Origin: Candidatus Pantoea floridensis
GTDB lineage: Bacteria; Pseudomonadota; Gammaproteobacteria; Enterobacterales; Enterobacteriaceae
Direction of reading: 5' to 3'
Length of the DNA: 64,000 nt
Assembly: GCF_900215435.1 (NCBI RefSeq)
Contig: NZ_OCMY01000001.1
Location: 930,001 to 994,000, forward strand
Translations under genes and position numbers: made by a program
In this document: piece by piece, positions 26,561 to 35,316 of the stretch
Numbering within the stretch: the first letter of the stretch is position 1
How the letters are laid out: each line of letters opens with the position of its first letter
Notes under the pieces: generated by a model
What the model was told of the DNA's origin: nothing
The model's input: the letters and a program-made list of their open reading frames with translations, nothing else
The model's database searches: none

Positions 26561-27623
26561 ATTATCGGTCGAGAACCTGCACTTAACCTACGGCGACAAC
26601 CCGGTGCTGAAAGGCGTTTCAATGAACCTGCAGCGTGGTGAAGTGGTGTCCCTGCTGGGGCCCTCCGGCAGCGGTAAAACCACGCTGCTGCGCGCGGTCG
26701 CCGGGCTGGAGAAGCCGACTCAGGGCACGATTATCATCGGCAAAAACCAGGTTTACGCCGGCACGCCGCGCAGCGAGATCCCCGCAGAGGAACGTAATCT
26801 GGGATTAGTGTTCCAGTCTTACGCGCTGTGGCCACACAAAACGGTGTTTGAGAACGTCGCCTACCCTTTGAAACTGCGCAAAGTGGCCTCCGCTGAAATC
26901 ACCCAGCGGGTGAATGATGTTCTCTCGCAGCTTGGCCTTGGCCATTTGGGTAAACGCCATCCGCATCAGCTTTCCGGTGGGCAGCAGCAGCGTGTGGCGA
27001 TTGGTCGCGCGCTGGTTTACAACCCGCCGGTGATCCTGCTGGATGAGCCACTTTCAAACCTGGATGCCAAATTGCGTGAAGAGGCGCGCGTGTTCCTGCG
27101 CGAGCTGATCATCAAGCTGGGCTTGTCGGCGTTGATGGTGACGCACGATCAAAATGAGGCGATGGCGATTTCCGACCGTATTTTGTTGCTGAATAACGGC
27201 AAGATCGAGCAACAGGGTACGCCGCAGGAGATGTACGGCTCGCCGAAAACCCTGTTTACCGCCGAGTTTATGGGCAGCAATAACCGGCTGCACGGCAAAA
27301 TCACCGAGCTGCGCGACGGCAAAGCGCGGATCGAAGGTAAAGGCTGGGCGTTATGGGGGTTAGCGGGTGAAGGTGTGCAACAGGGGCAGGATGCCACGGC
27401 GGTGATTCGCGTGGAGCGCGTGAGGTTGGTTGATGGCCCTGGCGAAAACCAGCTGGAACTGCCGCTGCTCACCAGCATGTATCTCGGCGACCGCTGGGAA
27501 TATCTGTTCCGCACCGTCGGCGACGATTTTGTGATTCGCGCCTACGGCACCGAGGTGCGCGATCCGCAGCACTGCCATCTGGCATTGCCGGAAAACCACG
27601 TATGGATTTTCCCGAAAGGGTGA
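26553..27623 (+). CDS. ABC importer ATP-binding protein
   Basis: A 356-residue ATPase. Walker A is GPSGSGKTT (about 36-44), the signature LSGGQQQRVAIGRAL, Walker B VILLDEPLSNLD and the switch VTHDQ. After about residue 245 a C-terminal TOBE-type domain follows. It powers uptake through the fused permease encoded before it. A GC-rich hairpin (27631-27652) lies just after its stop. Confidence 0.93.
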   Translation: MIELSVENLHLTYGDNPVLKGVSMNLQRGEVVSLLGPSGSGKTTLLRAVAGLEKPTQGTIIIGKNQVYAGTPRSEIPAEERNLGLVFQSYALWPHKTVFENVAYPLKLRKVASAEITQRVNDVLSQLGLGHLGKRHPHQLSGGQQQRVAIGRALVYNPPVILLDEPLSNLDAKLREEARVFLRELIIKLGLSALMVTHDQNEAMAISDRILLLNNGKIEQQGTPQEMYGSPKTLFTAEFMGSNNRLHGKITELRDGKARIEGKGWALWGLAGEGVQQGQDATAVIRVERVRLVDGPGENQLELPLLTSMYLGDRWEYLFRTVGDDFVIRAYGTEVRDPQHCHLALPENHVWIFPKG

Positions 27624-27934
27624 GGTGTTTGGGAGCGGTTTTTGCCGCTCCCTGCTGGGTAGGCTCTCAATACTTACTGATTCTCCATCCCGATAAAAAA
27701 TTAGCCAAGCCATCACGGCAACAAAAACAATAAAATCAAGCGCCCTTTTCACCCATAAGTAATAACTATCGTTAATGGAATAATTCAAGACCAGTCTCAA
27801 TTATATTTTCTGTGTAATTCAAATATCATCCCTCCCGCAAAGCATCGACTTACCCATATTAATCTCAACCACCAACCAACCCATTCAGCGCACGAAATTA
27901 TTTTTCGCGCGTAATTTGCTTGCGGGAATAAAAA
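27624..27934. other. Gap before the autotransporter, with a weak terminator hairpin
   Basis: GGGAGCGG and CCGCTCCC (27631-27652) form an 8-base stem after the ABC operon, without a T tract. The rest is AT-rich and should hold the autotransporter promoter. I see no gene in it. Confidence 0.5.
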
Positions 27935-30900
27935 ATGAACAAAAATTATCGCGTTATCTGGAATCATAGCCAGGGTAATTATGTGGTAACCTCAGAACTT
28001 GCGCGCGGAAAAGTTAAATCATCCTCCTCAGCATCTGTCATTCAGGTTATTCGCCGCGGAGCACTGGGCGCCTTAATTACGGCAGCAGCAGTAGGGCTCT
28101 TTATTCAACCCGCATTCGCCGCTCCCGCCTACGGAGAATACGCATCCGGTCAGGGAAACATCCTCGATATTAAAGATAAAGATGTCAATACCACTGGTGC
28201 TGATGCTCATGGTTTATTCGTTGAAAAAAATGCCACTGCTTATAGTAGCAATGTGAATTTTAACACTTCCGGTAGTGGTGCTTACGCCGTTTATGTTACT
28301 GGCGCAGGCTCAAATATTAATGTATCCGGAGGAAGCGTTACCACCACAGGCGCAGCCGGACATGGGTTAGTTGCGGGTAAAAGCGGTAACCTGACGGCCA
28401 GCGATATCACTATCAATAGTTCGGGTAAAGGGGTGTACGCGAACGCAGCAACGATTAAAGCTAAAAATCTGAATGTGAACGCCGCGGGATTTGGCGTACA
28501 TGGTTTAGGTAAAGGTGCACTCGTGGACATCGCAGACAGCACGGTTAACGTGGCGGGAAATGGTGCCTATGCCGTTGCAGCAGAGACCAGCGGAAAAGTC
28601 TCCAGCACGAACGTTGACTACATCACCAGCGGTGAAAAATCATATGGTGGCTGGGTGGGCGGTGGTTCACAGTTGGATATCACTGGCGGTTCGATTACCG
28701 CCACCGGTGCGGGAAGCTACGGTATTTTTACTAAAGGTAGCGGTATTCTTCATGCCGATGGCGTAACGGTAAACTCCGCACGCTGGGGGGTTTACAGTGA
28801 AAACTCGGCTGTAACGCTCAAGAATATGCATATTACTTCAGGCTCTTCAGGTATCTATGCCACGGGAAGCAACGCGATATTCAATATTGAACATACCGAT
28901 ATATTAAGTACGAACAATGGCGCAGAAGCCGTTTCCTTTAAAAAAGGTGCCAGCGGAATATTGAATCATGTCAATGTTGAAACGACCGGTGATAAAGCCT
29001 ACGCCATTTATGCCAGTGGCCAAGGTTCCACACTGACTATCAGCGATACGCGCGTAACAACCCATGGTGCGGCAAGTTACGGTATTGCTGCACTCGATAA
29101 CGCACAACTATTTATTAAGGATGTTCAAGTTGCTTCAACGGGTTATGGGCTCTACGCTAACAAATCAACGCTTGACGTCAGCAATGCGAATATCGATGCG
29201 CAGTCATCTGGCATCTATGGAACCGGAGATGGCACCTCAATAAAAATTGACAATAGCACTATTTCTGGTAGCAAAAATGGCGAAGGTGCAGTTTATATTT
29301 CAGGCGCGGGTGCTTCCGCAACAGTTAGCAATAGTAAGCTAATATCATCCGGTGAAAATAACAGTGGGCTTACTTCACAGTATTCAAGTGCCATTGATGC
29401 TAATAATGTTGATATTGAAATCACCCATGGCGGCATCGGGACCAAATCAACCTATGATGGCAAATTAAAAGTCTCAAATTCAACAATAACCAGTTTAAGT
29501 GGCGGAACTGCATTTTCTGTGCAAAGCGGTTCATCTCTTACCGCTGACAACATGCTGGTGAACCTGAATAACAGCAATAATTCGGGTATAGAGACTATTG
29601 CAATTCACACCGGCAATGCTTATTTAAGCTCTAACAATCCTACAGCTAGCATTAATAACTCCACTTTAAACGTTAAAGGTGATAATGGGATTGGTATCCT
29701 AACCCGTTATACTGAAAGCGATATTAATCTGAATAGCACGTCGCTGACCGTTGAAAATGGACCCGCCGTGCTTGCCTACAATGCCGCGTTAACCACTATC
29801 AACCTGGATAATAGCGTATTGTCCGGCAGTACATTGCTGGAAGCGGGTAAGCTGGCATCCGGCGAAGATGCGGGAGCCGATGTCAGAGGCATCACGCTGA
29901 ACGCCAGCAATCATTCTCTGCTGCAGGGCGATATCAATATTGAACGCAGCAAAACGTTAAACAGCACTCTCTCTTTGAACGCCGGTTCAACCTGGCGCGG
30001 CGCGGCTCATGACCTGCAAAACCTGACGCTGGGCGACAACAGTAGCTGGAATATTACCGGCGACTCCACGGTTGACAACCTGACAGCAAAAGACAGCACC
30101 ATCAGTTTTGATCACAGCGACGGAAGCTTTAAAAACCTGACCGTTAACGGCAATTACCACGCTGACAACGCTAAGCTGGTAATGAACCTGGCGCTGGGCG
30201 ATGACAACTCCGCAACGGACCACCTGCATATCACTGGCGACAGCAGCGGCACCACCAAAGTTCAGGTGCATAATGCTGGCGGCAAAGGTGATGCCACGCT
30301 GCAAGGCATTGAGCTTATCAAGGTTGACGGCAACGCAGCGGGCAAATTTGAACAGGATGGCCGCATTGTTGGCGGCGCGTGGGATTACGATCTGGTGCAA
30401 GGCGATAACGGCAAATGGCAGCTGACGAGCTGGTCGCCGGTTGATCCCACCACGCCGGTTGATCCCACAATACCTGTTGATCCAGGAATCACACCGCCTG
30501 AGCATGCACCGCGCGCACGTCCTGAAGTTGGCAGCTATATCGCCAATCTGGCAGCGGCTAACAATCTGTTTACGCTGAGTGCCGCAGATCGGTCCGGTAT
30601 CACCGAATATCGAGACCCGATGACCGGCAAAATGGAAAAAACTACGCTGTGGCTGCGCAATAAAGCGTCGCACAATCGCTTTGACGACAGCACCGGCCAG
30701 CTGAAGAGCACCACCAATATCGCTATGACACAGCTGGGCGGTGACGTGGCGCAGTGGAGTCTAAACGGCAGTGACCGTTTCAGCCTTGGCGTGATGGCCG
30801 GCTACGGTAATGCGAAAAGCCATACCAAATCTACCATCACCGGCTACACCGCCAGGGGCCAGATTAATGGTTACAGCGGTGGTGTTTACGCAAACTGGCA

Positions 30901-31447
30901 GCAGGACAGCGTGTCAAAAACCGGTGCCTATGCCGACAGCTGGCTGGCTTACAGCACATTCAACAACAGCGTGAAAGGTGACGGTATCGGTCAGGAGAGC
31001 TATAAGTCGCACGGCCTCAGCGCATCACTGGAAGGTGGCTATACCTTTGCGTTCGGTGAGCAGCAGCAATATCGCCTGCAGCCAAAAGCACAGGCAGTAT
31101 GGATGGGGGTGAAACCGGGTGATTACACCGAACAAAACGGGACGCACGTCAGCGCCACCGGCAATAATAATGTGCAAACCCGCGCTGGCGTGCGTGCTGC
31201 GATGAAAAGCGCTATCGTTGAGCCCTATGCAGAAGTGAACTGGCTGCACAACACGCAGCGCTACGGTAGCCAGCTGGACGGCGTGAAGATCGAGCAAGCC
31301 GGCGCGCGCAATATCGGTGAAGTGAAGCTCGGCATGGAGGCTAAAGTGCTCGATCGCGTGGGTGTCTGGGGCGGCGTGGCACAACAGGTTGGCGGTAAAG
31401 GCTTTAGTGAATCTAGCGCCTCTCTGGGCGTCAACGTCAGTTTTTAA
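27935..31447 (+). CDS. Autotransporter adhesin-like protein with ESPR signal
   Basis: A 1170-residue type Va secreted protein. Residues 1-30 (MNKNYRVIWNHSQGNYVVTS) are an extended signal peptide region, followed by the hydrophobic core and a likely cleavage after AFA at about residue 62. The passenger (about 63-830) consists of repeated short strands rich in Gly, Ser, Thr and Asn, with recurring GAYAV/GSYGI-type turns, a right-handed beta-helix pattern. A VDPTTP-VDPTIP-VDPG linker (about 833-855) leads to the translocator barrel (about 905-1170), ending LGVNVSF with the terminal Phe. No protease triad, RGD or autocleavage motif was seen. It probably stays on the cell surface; the ligand is unknown. 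Confidence 0.93.
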   Translation: MNKNYRVIWNHSQGNYVVTSELARGKVKSSSSASVIQVIRRGALGALITAAAVGLFIQPAFAAPAYGEYASGQGNILDIKDKDVNTTGADAHGLFVEKNATAYSSNVNFNTSGSGAYAVYVTGAGSNINVSGGSVTTTGAAGHGLVAGKSGNLTASDITINSSGKGVYANAATIKAKNLNVNAAGFGVHGLGKGALVDIADSTVNVAGNGAYAVAAETSGKVSSTNVDYITSGEKSYGGWVGGGSQLDITGGSITATGAGSYGIFTKGSGILHADGVTVNSARWGVYSENSAVTLKNMHITSGSSGIYATGSNAIFNIEHTDILSTNNGAEAVSFKKGASGILNHVNVETTGDKAYAIYASGQGSTLTISDTRVTTHGAASYGIAALDNAQLFIKDVQVASTGYGLYANKSTLDVSNANIDAQSSGIYGTGDGTSIKIDNSTISGSKNGEGAVYISGAGASATVSNSKLISSGENNSGLTSQYSSAIDANNVDIEITHGGIGTKSTYDGKLKVSNSTITSLSGGTAFSVQSGSSLTADNMLVNLNNSNNSGIETIAIHTGNAYLSSNNPTASINNSTLNVKGDNGIGILTRYTESDINLNSTSLTVENGPAVLAYNAALTTINLDNSVLSGSTLLEAGKLASGEDAGADVRGITLNASNHSLLQGDINIERSKTLNSTLSLNAGSTWRGAAHDLQNLTLGDNSSWNITGDSTVDNLTAKDSTISFDHSDGSFKNLTVNGNYHADNAKLVMNLALGDDNSATDHLHITGDSSGTTKVQVHNAGGKGDATLQGIELIKVDGNAAGKFEQDGRIVGGAWDYDLVQGDNGKWQLTSWSPVDPTTPVDPTIPVDPGITPPEHAPRARPEVGSYIANLAAANNLFTLSAADRSGITEYRDPMTGKMEKTTLWLRNKASHNRFDDSTGQLKSTTNIAMTQLGGDVAQWSLNGSDRFSLGVMAGYGNAKSHTKSTITGYTARGQINGYSGGVYANWQQDSVSKTGAYADSWLAYSTFNNSVKGDGIGQESYKSHGLSASLEGGYTFAFGEQQQYRLQPKAQAVWMGVKPGDYTEQNGTHVSATGNNNVQTRAGVRAAMKSAIVEPYAEVNWLHNTQRYGSQLDGVKIEQAGARNIGEVKLGMEAKVLDRVGVWGGVAQQVGGKGFSESSASLGVNVSF

Positions 31448-31473
31448 TCGCGCAATCAGCCTGTCTTAATCAG

Positions 31474-31504
31474 AGCATCGCTGGAAACAGCGGTGCTTTT
31501 TTTA
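31474..31504 (+). terminator. Rho-independent terminator of the autotransporter gene
   Basis: AGCATCGCTG, loop GAAA, CAGCGGTGCT is followed by seven T. It begins 27 bases after the autotransporter stop. Confidence 0.88.
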
Positions 31505-31529
31505 TGGCCTGGATTCTTCCCCCACAAAC

Positions 31530-31558
31530 AAAAAAAGGCGAGGCCAAAGGCCTCGCCA
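31530..31558 (-). terminator. Rho-independent terminator of the tailspike/lysis operon
   Basis: On the reverse strand GGCGAGGCC, loop TTT, GGCCTCGCC is followed by seven T. It ends the leftward phage operon 16 bases after the tailspike stop. Confidence 0.88.
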
Positions 31559-31573
31559 AACAGGTGCTGGACC

Positions 31574-33319
31574 TCAATCGTAATAGGGAAGCTTACGATC
31601 GACACCGTTGATATTGACCAGCACAAAGCCCGTCGGAGCGGTGGCATTGGTTGGTGTACCGGCCGCCGTCGCCACGGTCAGCACCCCTTTCTCATTGGCG
31701 CCAATGCCCGCCAATCCGTTATGCAGACCGAAGCGCGCCGCCGGTTTAAAGCCGCCCAGCTTGGTGGTATCGGTCACTACCGAGAAGTCCTGCTGGAACA
31801 GCGAGCAGGAACCGCTATCGAAACGCGTTGGACCGGTGCATTTCAGGTTCATCATGGTGTCACCGCTGTTGGCGCGCAGCTTTACCCACACCGCCGCATA
31901 GGTGGTGCCCACGCGGCTGTAGCGGATATCCAGCACCGCTGGCTGTCCCATGTGATAGACATCGGCCCAGACCGTTTCCAGTCGCTGCAGGTTGATCCAG
32001 GTTTTCCCGGTCGCCGCCACATTCACCGGCGACCCCGCGGTACCGGTTGGCTGGGTGGCATCCGCCTTACCAATCAACTCCATCACCCACTGCTGGTTGG
32101 CGTTGGGGAAGAACAGCTGCCCCAGGCGATACCAGTTATCGGTGTCGGTATTGTTAGTGATTTTGTAGCCGCTGAAATAGCCGGCACGCAGCGATCCGGT
32201 GAGGAAGCTGCCGTAGCTTTCATCACGGCGGTAGCCATATTCAAAGGTGGATAACCAGCGTCCGGCGGCGGCATCGGTACTCACTTTAGCGCCCGATTGC
32301 AGGTTGAGCTGGCGGATAGTGACGCGCGCGTTGTTGAGGTTGAACGGATTACCGCAGTCCTCAATATTCAGCGTATCAATGGTCCAGCCGCCGTCGGAGA
32401 GATCGCCCGGGTTGCGCGTGTGCTCGATCCACACGTTACGCAAAATCCCCTGCGTCACGCGCGGCATGTAGAGCGTGGCATCCGCATAACCGGTCTGGAA
32501 GTTACAGTTACAGATCTCAATTGCCGTGGAGTGATCCCAGGCGCCCTTCGGCGAGTTCGACCAGCCAACATCAAACACGCGCCCGTAGGTATACAGGGTG
32601 TAAATCTGGTCAAATTTACTGTCCAGCGTATCCAGCAGCTTGATCACCGTACCGCCGTTATTCTGCGCGCGGAAACAGTAGATATTGACGGTGGTGCCTT
32701 CGATACAGGTATTCTCGAAGAACGGCTGCACGTTGCTGCACATATCGGCGGTGATGGTGCTTTTGTTGGTGGTGACGTCCGCTGATGCCTGACCGTTCCA
32801 CGCAATGCCTCGGATCGACGTGCGGCGCGCCTTCACCTTAAATACCGTGTTGGGGCTTTTGTCAGAGATGATGGTCGTACGCGGTAAAGAGCCCAGCTCC
32901 ACGTCATCGCCTTGTAAACCAAAATAGGCGCGCTCGGTGCCGCTAATGTCAATGGGGTTAATCAAGAACCGACCGCCAGGGAAACGCACCGGTAAGGCAG
33001 CAATATTTCCTGAATAATTTTGCGTCCACGCCAGCATCCGATTGAACGCATCGGTATCGTTGGCGTAACCATCACCTTTGGCACCAAAGTGATACACGTT
33101 GATATCGGAAGGATCGTTAATCACACGTTTCCAGTAAAACCCGTTCCCCACCGCCAGCGTACCCCCATCATCGGCGGCCGTGGTGCTGCCGATAAAGCCG
33201 GTAAAGTCACCGCCGCCGTGGAAGGTGGAGTCGGCGTTGTAGCGACGTAAAAATGCCAGATCGCCGTTTTTGGTCGGTACAGTGGTGCGCAGTTCTGCAT
33301 AAGAGTTAACTTCGATCAT
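31574..33319 (-). CDS. Phage tailspike-like protein with pectate-lyase fold
   Basis: A 581-residue protein. The first about 70 residues (MIEVNSYAELRTTVPTKNGD) look like a short tailspike head domain. The INVYHFGAKGDGYANDTDAF entry (about 73-92) then opens a right-handed beta-helix of the pectate-lyase superfamily, used by phage depolymerases that cut capsule or O-antigen. The C-terminal part (about 360-580) has beta-rich trimerisation-like sequence and ends RKLPYYD. ATG at 33319 has AGGAGG five bases before it; ATG at 33322 is only two away. It is the last gene after a lysis cassette, and no tail genes are present. The glycan target is unknown. Confidence 0.85.
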   Translation of the reverse strand: MIEVNSYAELRTTVPTKNGDLAFLRRYNADSTFHGGGDFTGFIGSTTAADDGGTLAVGNGFYWKRVINDPSDINVYHFGAKGDGYANDTDAFNRMLAWTQNYSGNIAALPVRFPGGRFLINPIDISGTERAYFGLQGDDVELGSLPRTTIISDKSPNTVFKVKARRTSIRGIAWNGQASADVTTNKSTITADMCSNVQPFFENTCIEGTTVNIYCFRAQNNGGTVIKLLDTLDSKFDQIYTLYTYGRVFDVGWSNSPKGAWDHSTAIEICNCNFQTGYADATLYMPRVTQGILRNVWIEHTRNPGDLSDGGWTIDTLNIEDCGNPFNLNNARVTIRQLNLQSGAKVSTDAAAGRWLSTFEYGYRRDESYGSFLTGSLRAGYFSGYKITNNTDTDNWYRLGQLFFPNANQQWVMELIGKADATQPTGTAGSPVNVAATGKTWINLQRLETVWADVYHMGQPAVLDIRYSRVGTTYAAVWVKLRANSGDTMMNLKCTGPTRFDSGSCSLFQQDFSVVTDTTKLGGFKPAARFGLHNGLAGIGANEKGVLTVATAAGTPTNATAPTGFVLVNINGVDRKLPYYD

Positions 33320-33370
33320 CATAGCCTCCTCGGCTTTTCAGGTAGGTAATGCAAATGCGTGAGAGCAGCG

Positions 33371-33601
33371 TTAGGGGGCCGGTTGGCCGCAGTGCCGATC
33401 CCAAAGGTCGTTGTGGTTGTTAATGGCGCGCACGGTGCGAACGTCCATGCGCTCAGCGTCATTGCCGTGGGTATAAATCGGGGAAAAAAGCGTACAGGCA
33501 GAGTCGATGACGACCGGGGCTTCAGGGTTGGTGGTATTTCGATTGCTGCAGCTTGTCGCGAGCAGCAGCGTCATCAAGATTAAGATTGCTGGCTTCCACA
33601 C
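33371..33601 (-). CDS. Rz1-like outer-membrane spanin lipoprotein
   Basis: A GTG at 33601 inside the Rz gene, in another frame, opens a 76-residue lipoprotein. The N-terminus VWKPAILILMTLLLATSC is a type II signal with the lipid cysteine at residue 18. The rest is short and polar. The first 80 bases overlap Rz and the remainder runs past its stop, the classic nested Rz/Rz1 layout. Rz1 would sit in the outer membrane and pair with Rz to fuse the membranes during lysis. It is longer and less proline-rich than lambda Rz1. Confidence 0.75.
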   Translation of the reverse strand: MWKPAILILMTLLLATSCSNRNTTNPEAPVVIDSACTLFSPIYTHGNDAERMDVRTVRAINNHNDLWDRHCGQPAP

Positions 33602-33815
33602 GTTTGGCCTCCTCGCGCAGCTGTTGCTGCTGCTGATTAACCGCCACCGCCTGTGCTGCCGCTTTGTCGGCGCTTTCCACTGCGGATTGAGATTGTTGCT
33701 GCACCTTGCCGATCTTCTTGCCGCCGAAGTAGCTGGCAGCCAGCGCGGCAATCACGCCCGCCAGCGCGGCCAGCCAGTGCCAGCTGCCGCCGAGCAATGT
33801 CATAAGAAACGTCAT
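33522..33815 (-). CDS. Rz-like inner-membrane spanin
   Basis: A 97-residue protein with one N-terminal membrane helix (about 12-30, WHWLAALAGVIAALAASYFG). An alanine/glutamine-rich coiled coil follows (about 37-90). That is the layout of i-spanins that bridge the periplasm with Rz1. It is shorter than lambda Rz (153 aa). Its start overlaps the holin stop by four bases and the Rz1-like gene is nested in its 3' part. Confidence 0.8.
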   Translation of the reverse strand: MTFLMTLLGGSWHWLAALAGVIAALAASYFGGKKIGKVQQQSQSAVESADKAAAQAVAVNQQQQQLREEAKRVEASNLNLDDAAARDKLQQSKYHQP

Positions 33816-34162
33816 GCTTTTTCCTCCAGCGCCGTTTTCTGTTGGTTAAGGCTCTTCTGACGAATGAACTGAGCAATCACGCCCATCGCCACCATGAAGG
33901 CGCCAATCAGCCCAAGGTAGTTATGCGGCAGAATCTCTTTCACGTCTGGTGGCATGTTGTTCCACGCATCAAGCGCCGCGGAGGGGAAAGATTGCACCCA
34001 TGCGCTCAGCATTGAACCCAGCGACGCCAGCCACACCGACCAGGTTTTAAACAGCAGGCGCGCATGCTTCACGAACTCCAGCGTGGTGAAGCGCTGCATG
34101 ATCAGCACCACAATGATCACCAGCAGCACGGCAATGATAAAAATCAGTAGTTTCAGGTTCAT
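33812..34162 (-). CDS. Phage holin-like membrane protein
   Basis: A 116-residue protein with three hydrophobic segments: about 4-22 (LLIFIIAVLLVIIVVLIM), about 42-58 (WSVWLASLGSMLSAWVQ) and about 82-101 (LGLIGAFMVAMGVIAQFI). The segment with DAWNNMPPDVKEILP between the last two is common in phage holins. It would form the inner-membrane hole that times lysis. It overlaps the lysozyme stop by four bases upstream and the Rz start by four bases downstream. Confidence 0.8.
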   Translation of the reverse strand: MNLKLLIFIIAVLLVIIVVLIMQRFTTLEFVKHARLLFKTWSVWLASLGSMLSAWVQSFPSAALDAWNNMPPDVKEILPHNYLGLIGAFMVAMGVIAQFIRQKSLNQQKTALEEKA

Positions 34163-34626
34163 AGCAACCCCCGATAGATGTCGTAGGTGCCGCTACGCAT
34201 CACTTCCGCATGCCGCCGCGCGCGTCCTGAGGTCTGGCGCGCCCACAGGCTATCGAGCATGGCGTTGGCAGCAGCGTCAAAGTCACCTTGGGTGATGGAC
34301 GTCAGCATGCCGCGAAACATCGCCAGCCCATCAATACCGAGTTGATAGCCCATGCTGATCAACACATCGCAGCGCGCTTCGTTGCATTTGGCGAGCGCCT
34401 GTTGCACCAGCGCACGCTGATTCATCTGCTGCACCTTGCCCTCGACAATGCATTGCTTCCACACGTCGCCCACGGGCCGTGGCACCTGAAAGATGTAATT
34501 GCTGAGCGAGGCACCTTTCGGGCCAATACGAATTCCCCCCGCGACGGTGGGAAACCCCAAGGTGTCAAGGTAAGGCGCTTCGCGGTAACCCTCTTCGAAA
34601 TTCAGGATGGCAATAATCTGGCTCAT
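34159..34626 (-). CDS. Phage lysozyme (endolysin), GH24 family
   Basis: A 155-residue muramidase of the T4-lysozyme type. The catalytic triad E12-D21-T27 is visible in FEEGYREAPYLDTLGFPTVA with the same spacing as T4 E11-D20-T26. The C-terminal helices include CDVLISMGYQLG and SGRARRHAEVM. No signal-arrest-release helix is present, so export needs the holin. ATG at 34626 is preceded by AGAGGAAC; the frame is open upstream but without a better site. It precedes the holin, reversing the order found in lambda. Confidence 0.9.
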   Translation of the reverse strand: MSQIIAILNFEEGYREAPYLDTLGFPTVAGGIRIGPKGASLSNYIFQVPRPVGDVWKQCIVEGKVQQMNQRALVQQALAKCNEARCDVLISMGYQLGIDGLAMFRGMLTSITQGDFDAAANAMLDSLWARQTSGRARRHAEVMRSGTYDIYRGLL

Positions 34627-34811
34627 AGTCGTTCCTCTTTGACGGGCGCAACGGCCTGAAATGGGCTGCGCAAAACGGCAAACAAACATAAATCACGCTG
34701 ATCCTTCACCGGCTTGAGCGCGTCATTTGATAAGCGAAACGCTCAAGGATGCTTAAACAGTGAGCAACAAAGAAACGTCCCGTTTAAAACTGGGGAAAAG
34801 TGATGAAAGGA

Positions 34812-35090
34812 TTAGCGCACGGCGTACAAATACACATGGGGTAAACAGCAGTTATCAAAGCTGGCTTGTTCCTGCTGAACGCGCGTCGGCGCCAGAACGG
34901 CGCAATCTACGCGTGAGTGCGTCTGGCGCTGACAGATGCGTTCAGCGGTACGCAAGGTGATGTTATCGGGTTCGATGCCGAGAGCGCTATCGATGCTGCG
35001 CTTAAGGCGGCTGATGGATTGACGCCGCCGATGGCGGCGCGTGCGTGTATTACCTGAAAATACTGATTTTCCGTACTGGATAATCGCCAT
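34812..35090 (-). CDS. N-like transcription antitermination protein (P22 gp24 type)
   Basis: A 92-residue basic protein with a very strong AGGAGGAG ribosome site. The N-terminus MAIIQYGKSVFSGNTRTRRH matches, from memory, the start of P22 gp24 (YGKSxFxGNxxTRRHxRR). The arginine-rich motif (15-27) is the boxB-binding helix of N proteins. The remaining part would contact NusA and RNA polymerase. A boxA/boxB nut site lies upstream in the same transcript, exactly where a lambdoid phage has it. No other early-left gene follows; the next gene is the lysozyme. Confidence 0.82.
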   Translation of the reverse strand: MAIIQYGKSVFSGNTRTRRHRRRQSISRLKRSIDSALGIEPDNITLRTAERICQRQTHSRVDCAVLAPTRVQQEQASFDNCCLPHVYLYAVR

Positions 35091-35283
35091 AACTCCTCCT
35101 GTGAATGAGTCTTTGGCGATGGGGTGGCAGGCACGGCAACTCGGCTTAAACCGAAGCGTCCGCTGTTCCTCTGAAAAACACTCGACGTCAACTCGCCCGG
35201 CAGTATTAACGGCCAGGGTGAAGTAGAGGAGAGTGAAAAACAGAGGGCAACTGACAACGCTGCAAAGTGCGTATCCACCCCAT

Positions 35284-35305
35284 CCCAAAGTTCACTAACT
35301 TTGGG
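35284..35305 (-). other. Perfect hairpin in the N leader
   Basis: CCCAAAGTT and AACTTTGGG (35284-35292, 35297-35305) form a 9-base-pair stem with a 4-base loop, between the nut site and the N-like gene. There is no T tract. In lambda a long RNase III hairpin at this position controls N translation, so a similar role is possible. Confidence 0.45.
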
Positions 35306-35316
35306 TGGTATGCATC

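Noticed and set aside
29987..30673. A 228-codon minus-strand frame inside the autotransporter
   Set aside because: It is antisense to the end of the passenger, the linker and the barrel start; there is no start signal or domain.
34712..34747. CTTGAGCG...CGCTCAAG arms considered as a terminator between the N-like gene and lysozyme
   Set aside because: The loop is about 19 bases and there is no T tract on the reverse strand. It may be a target for antitermination, but the evidence is too weak to list.
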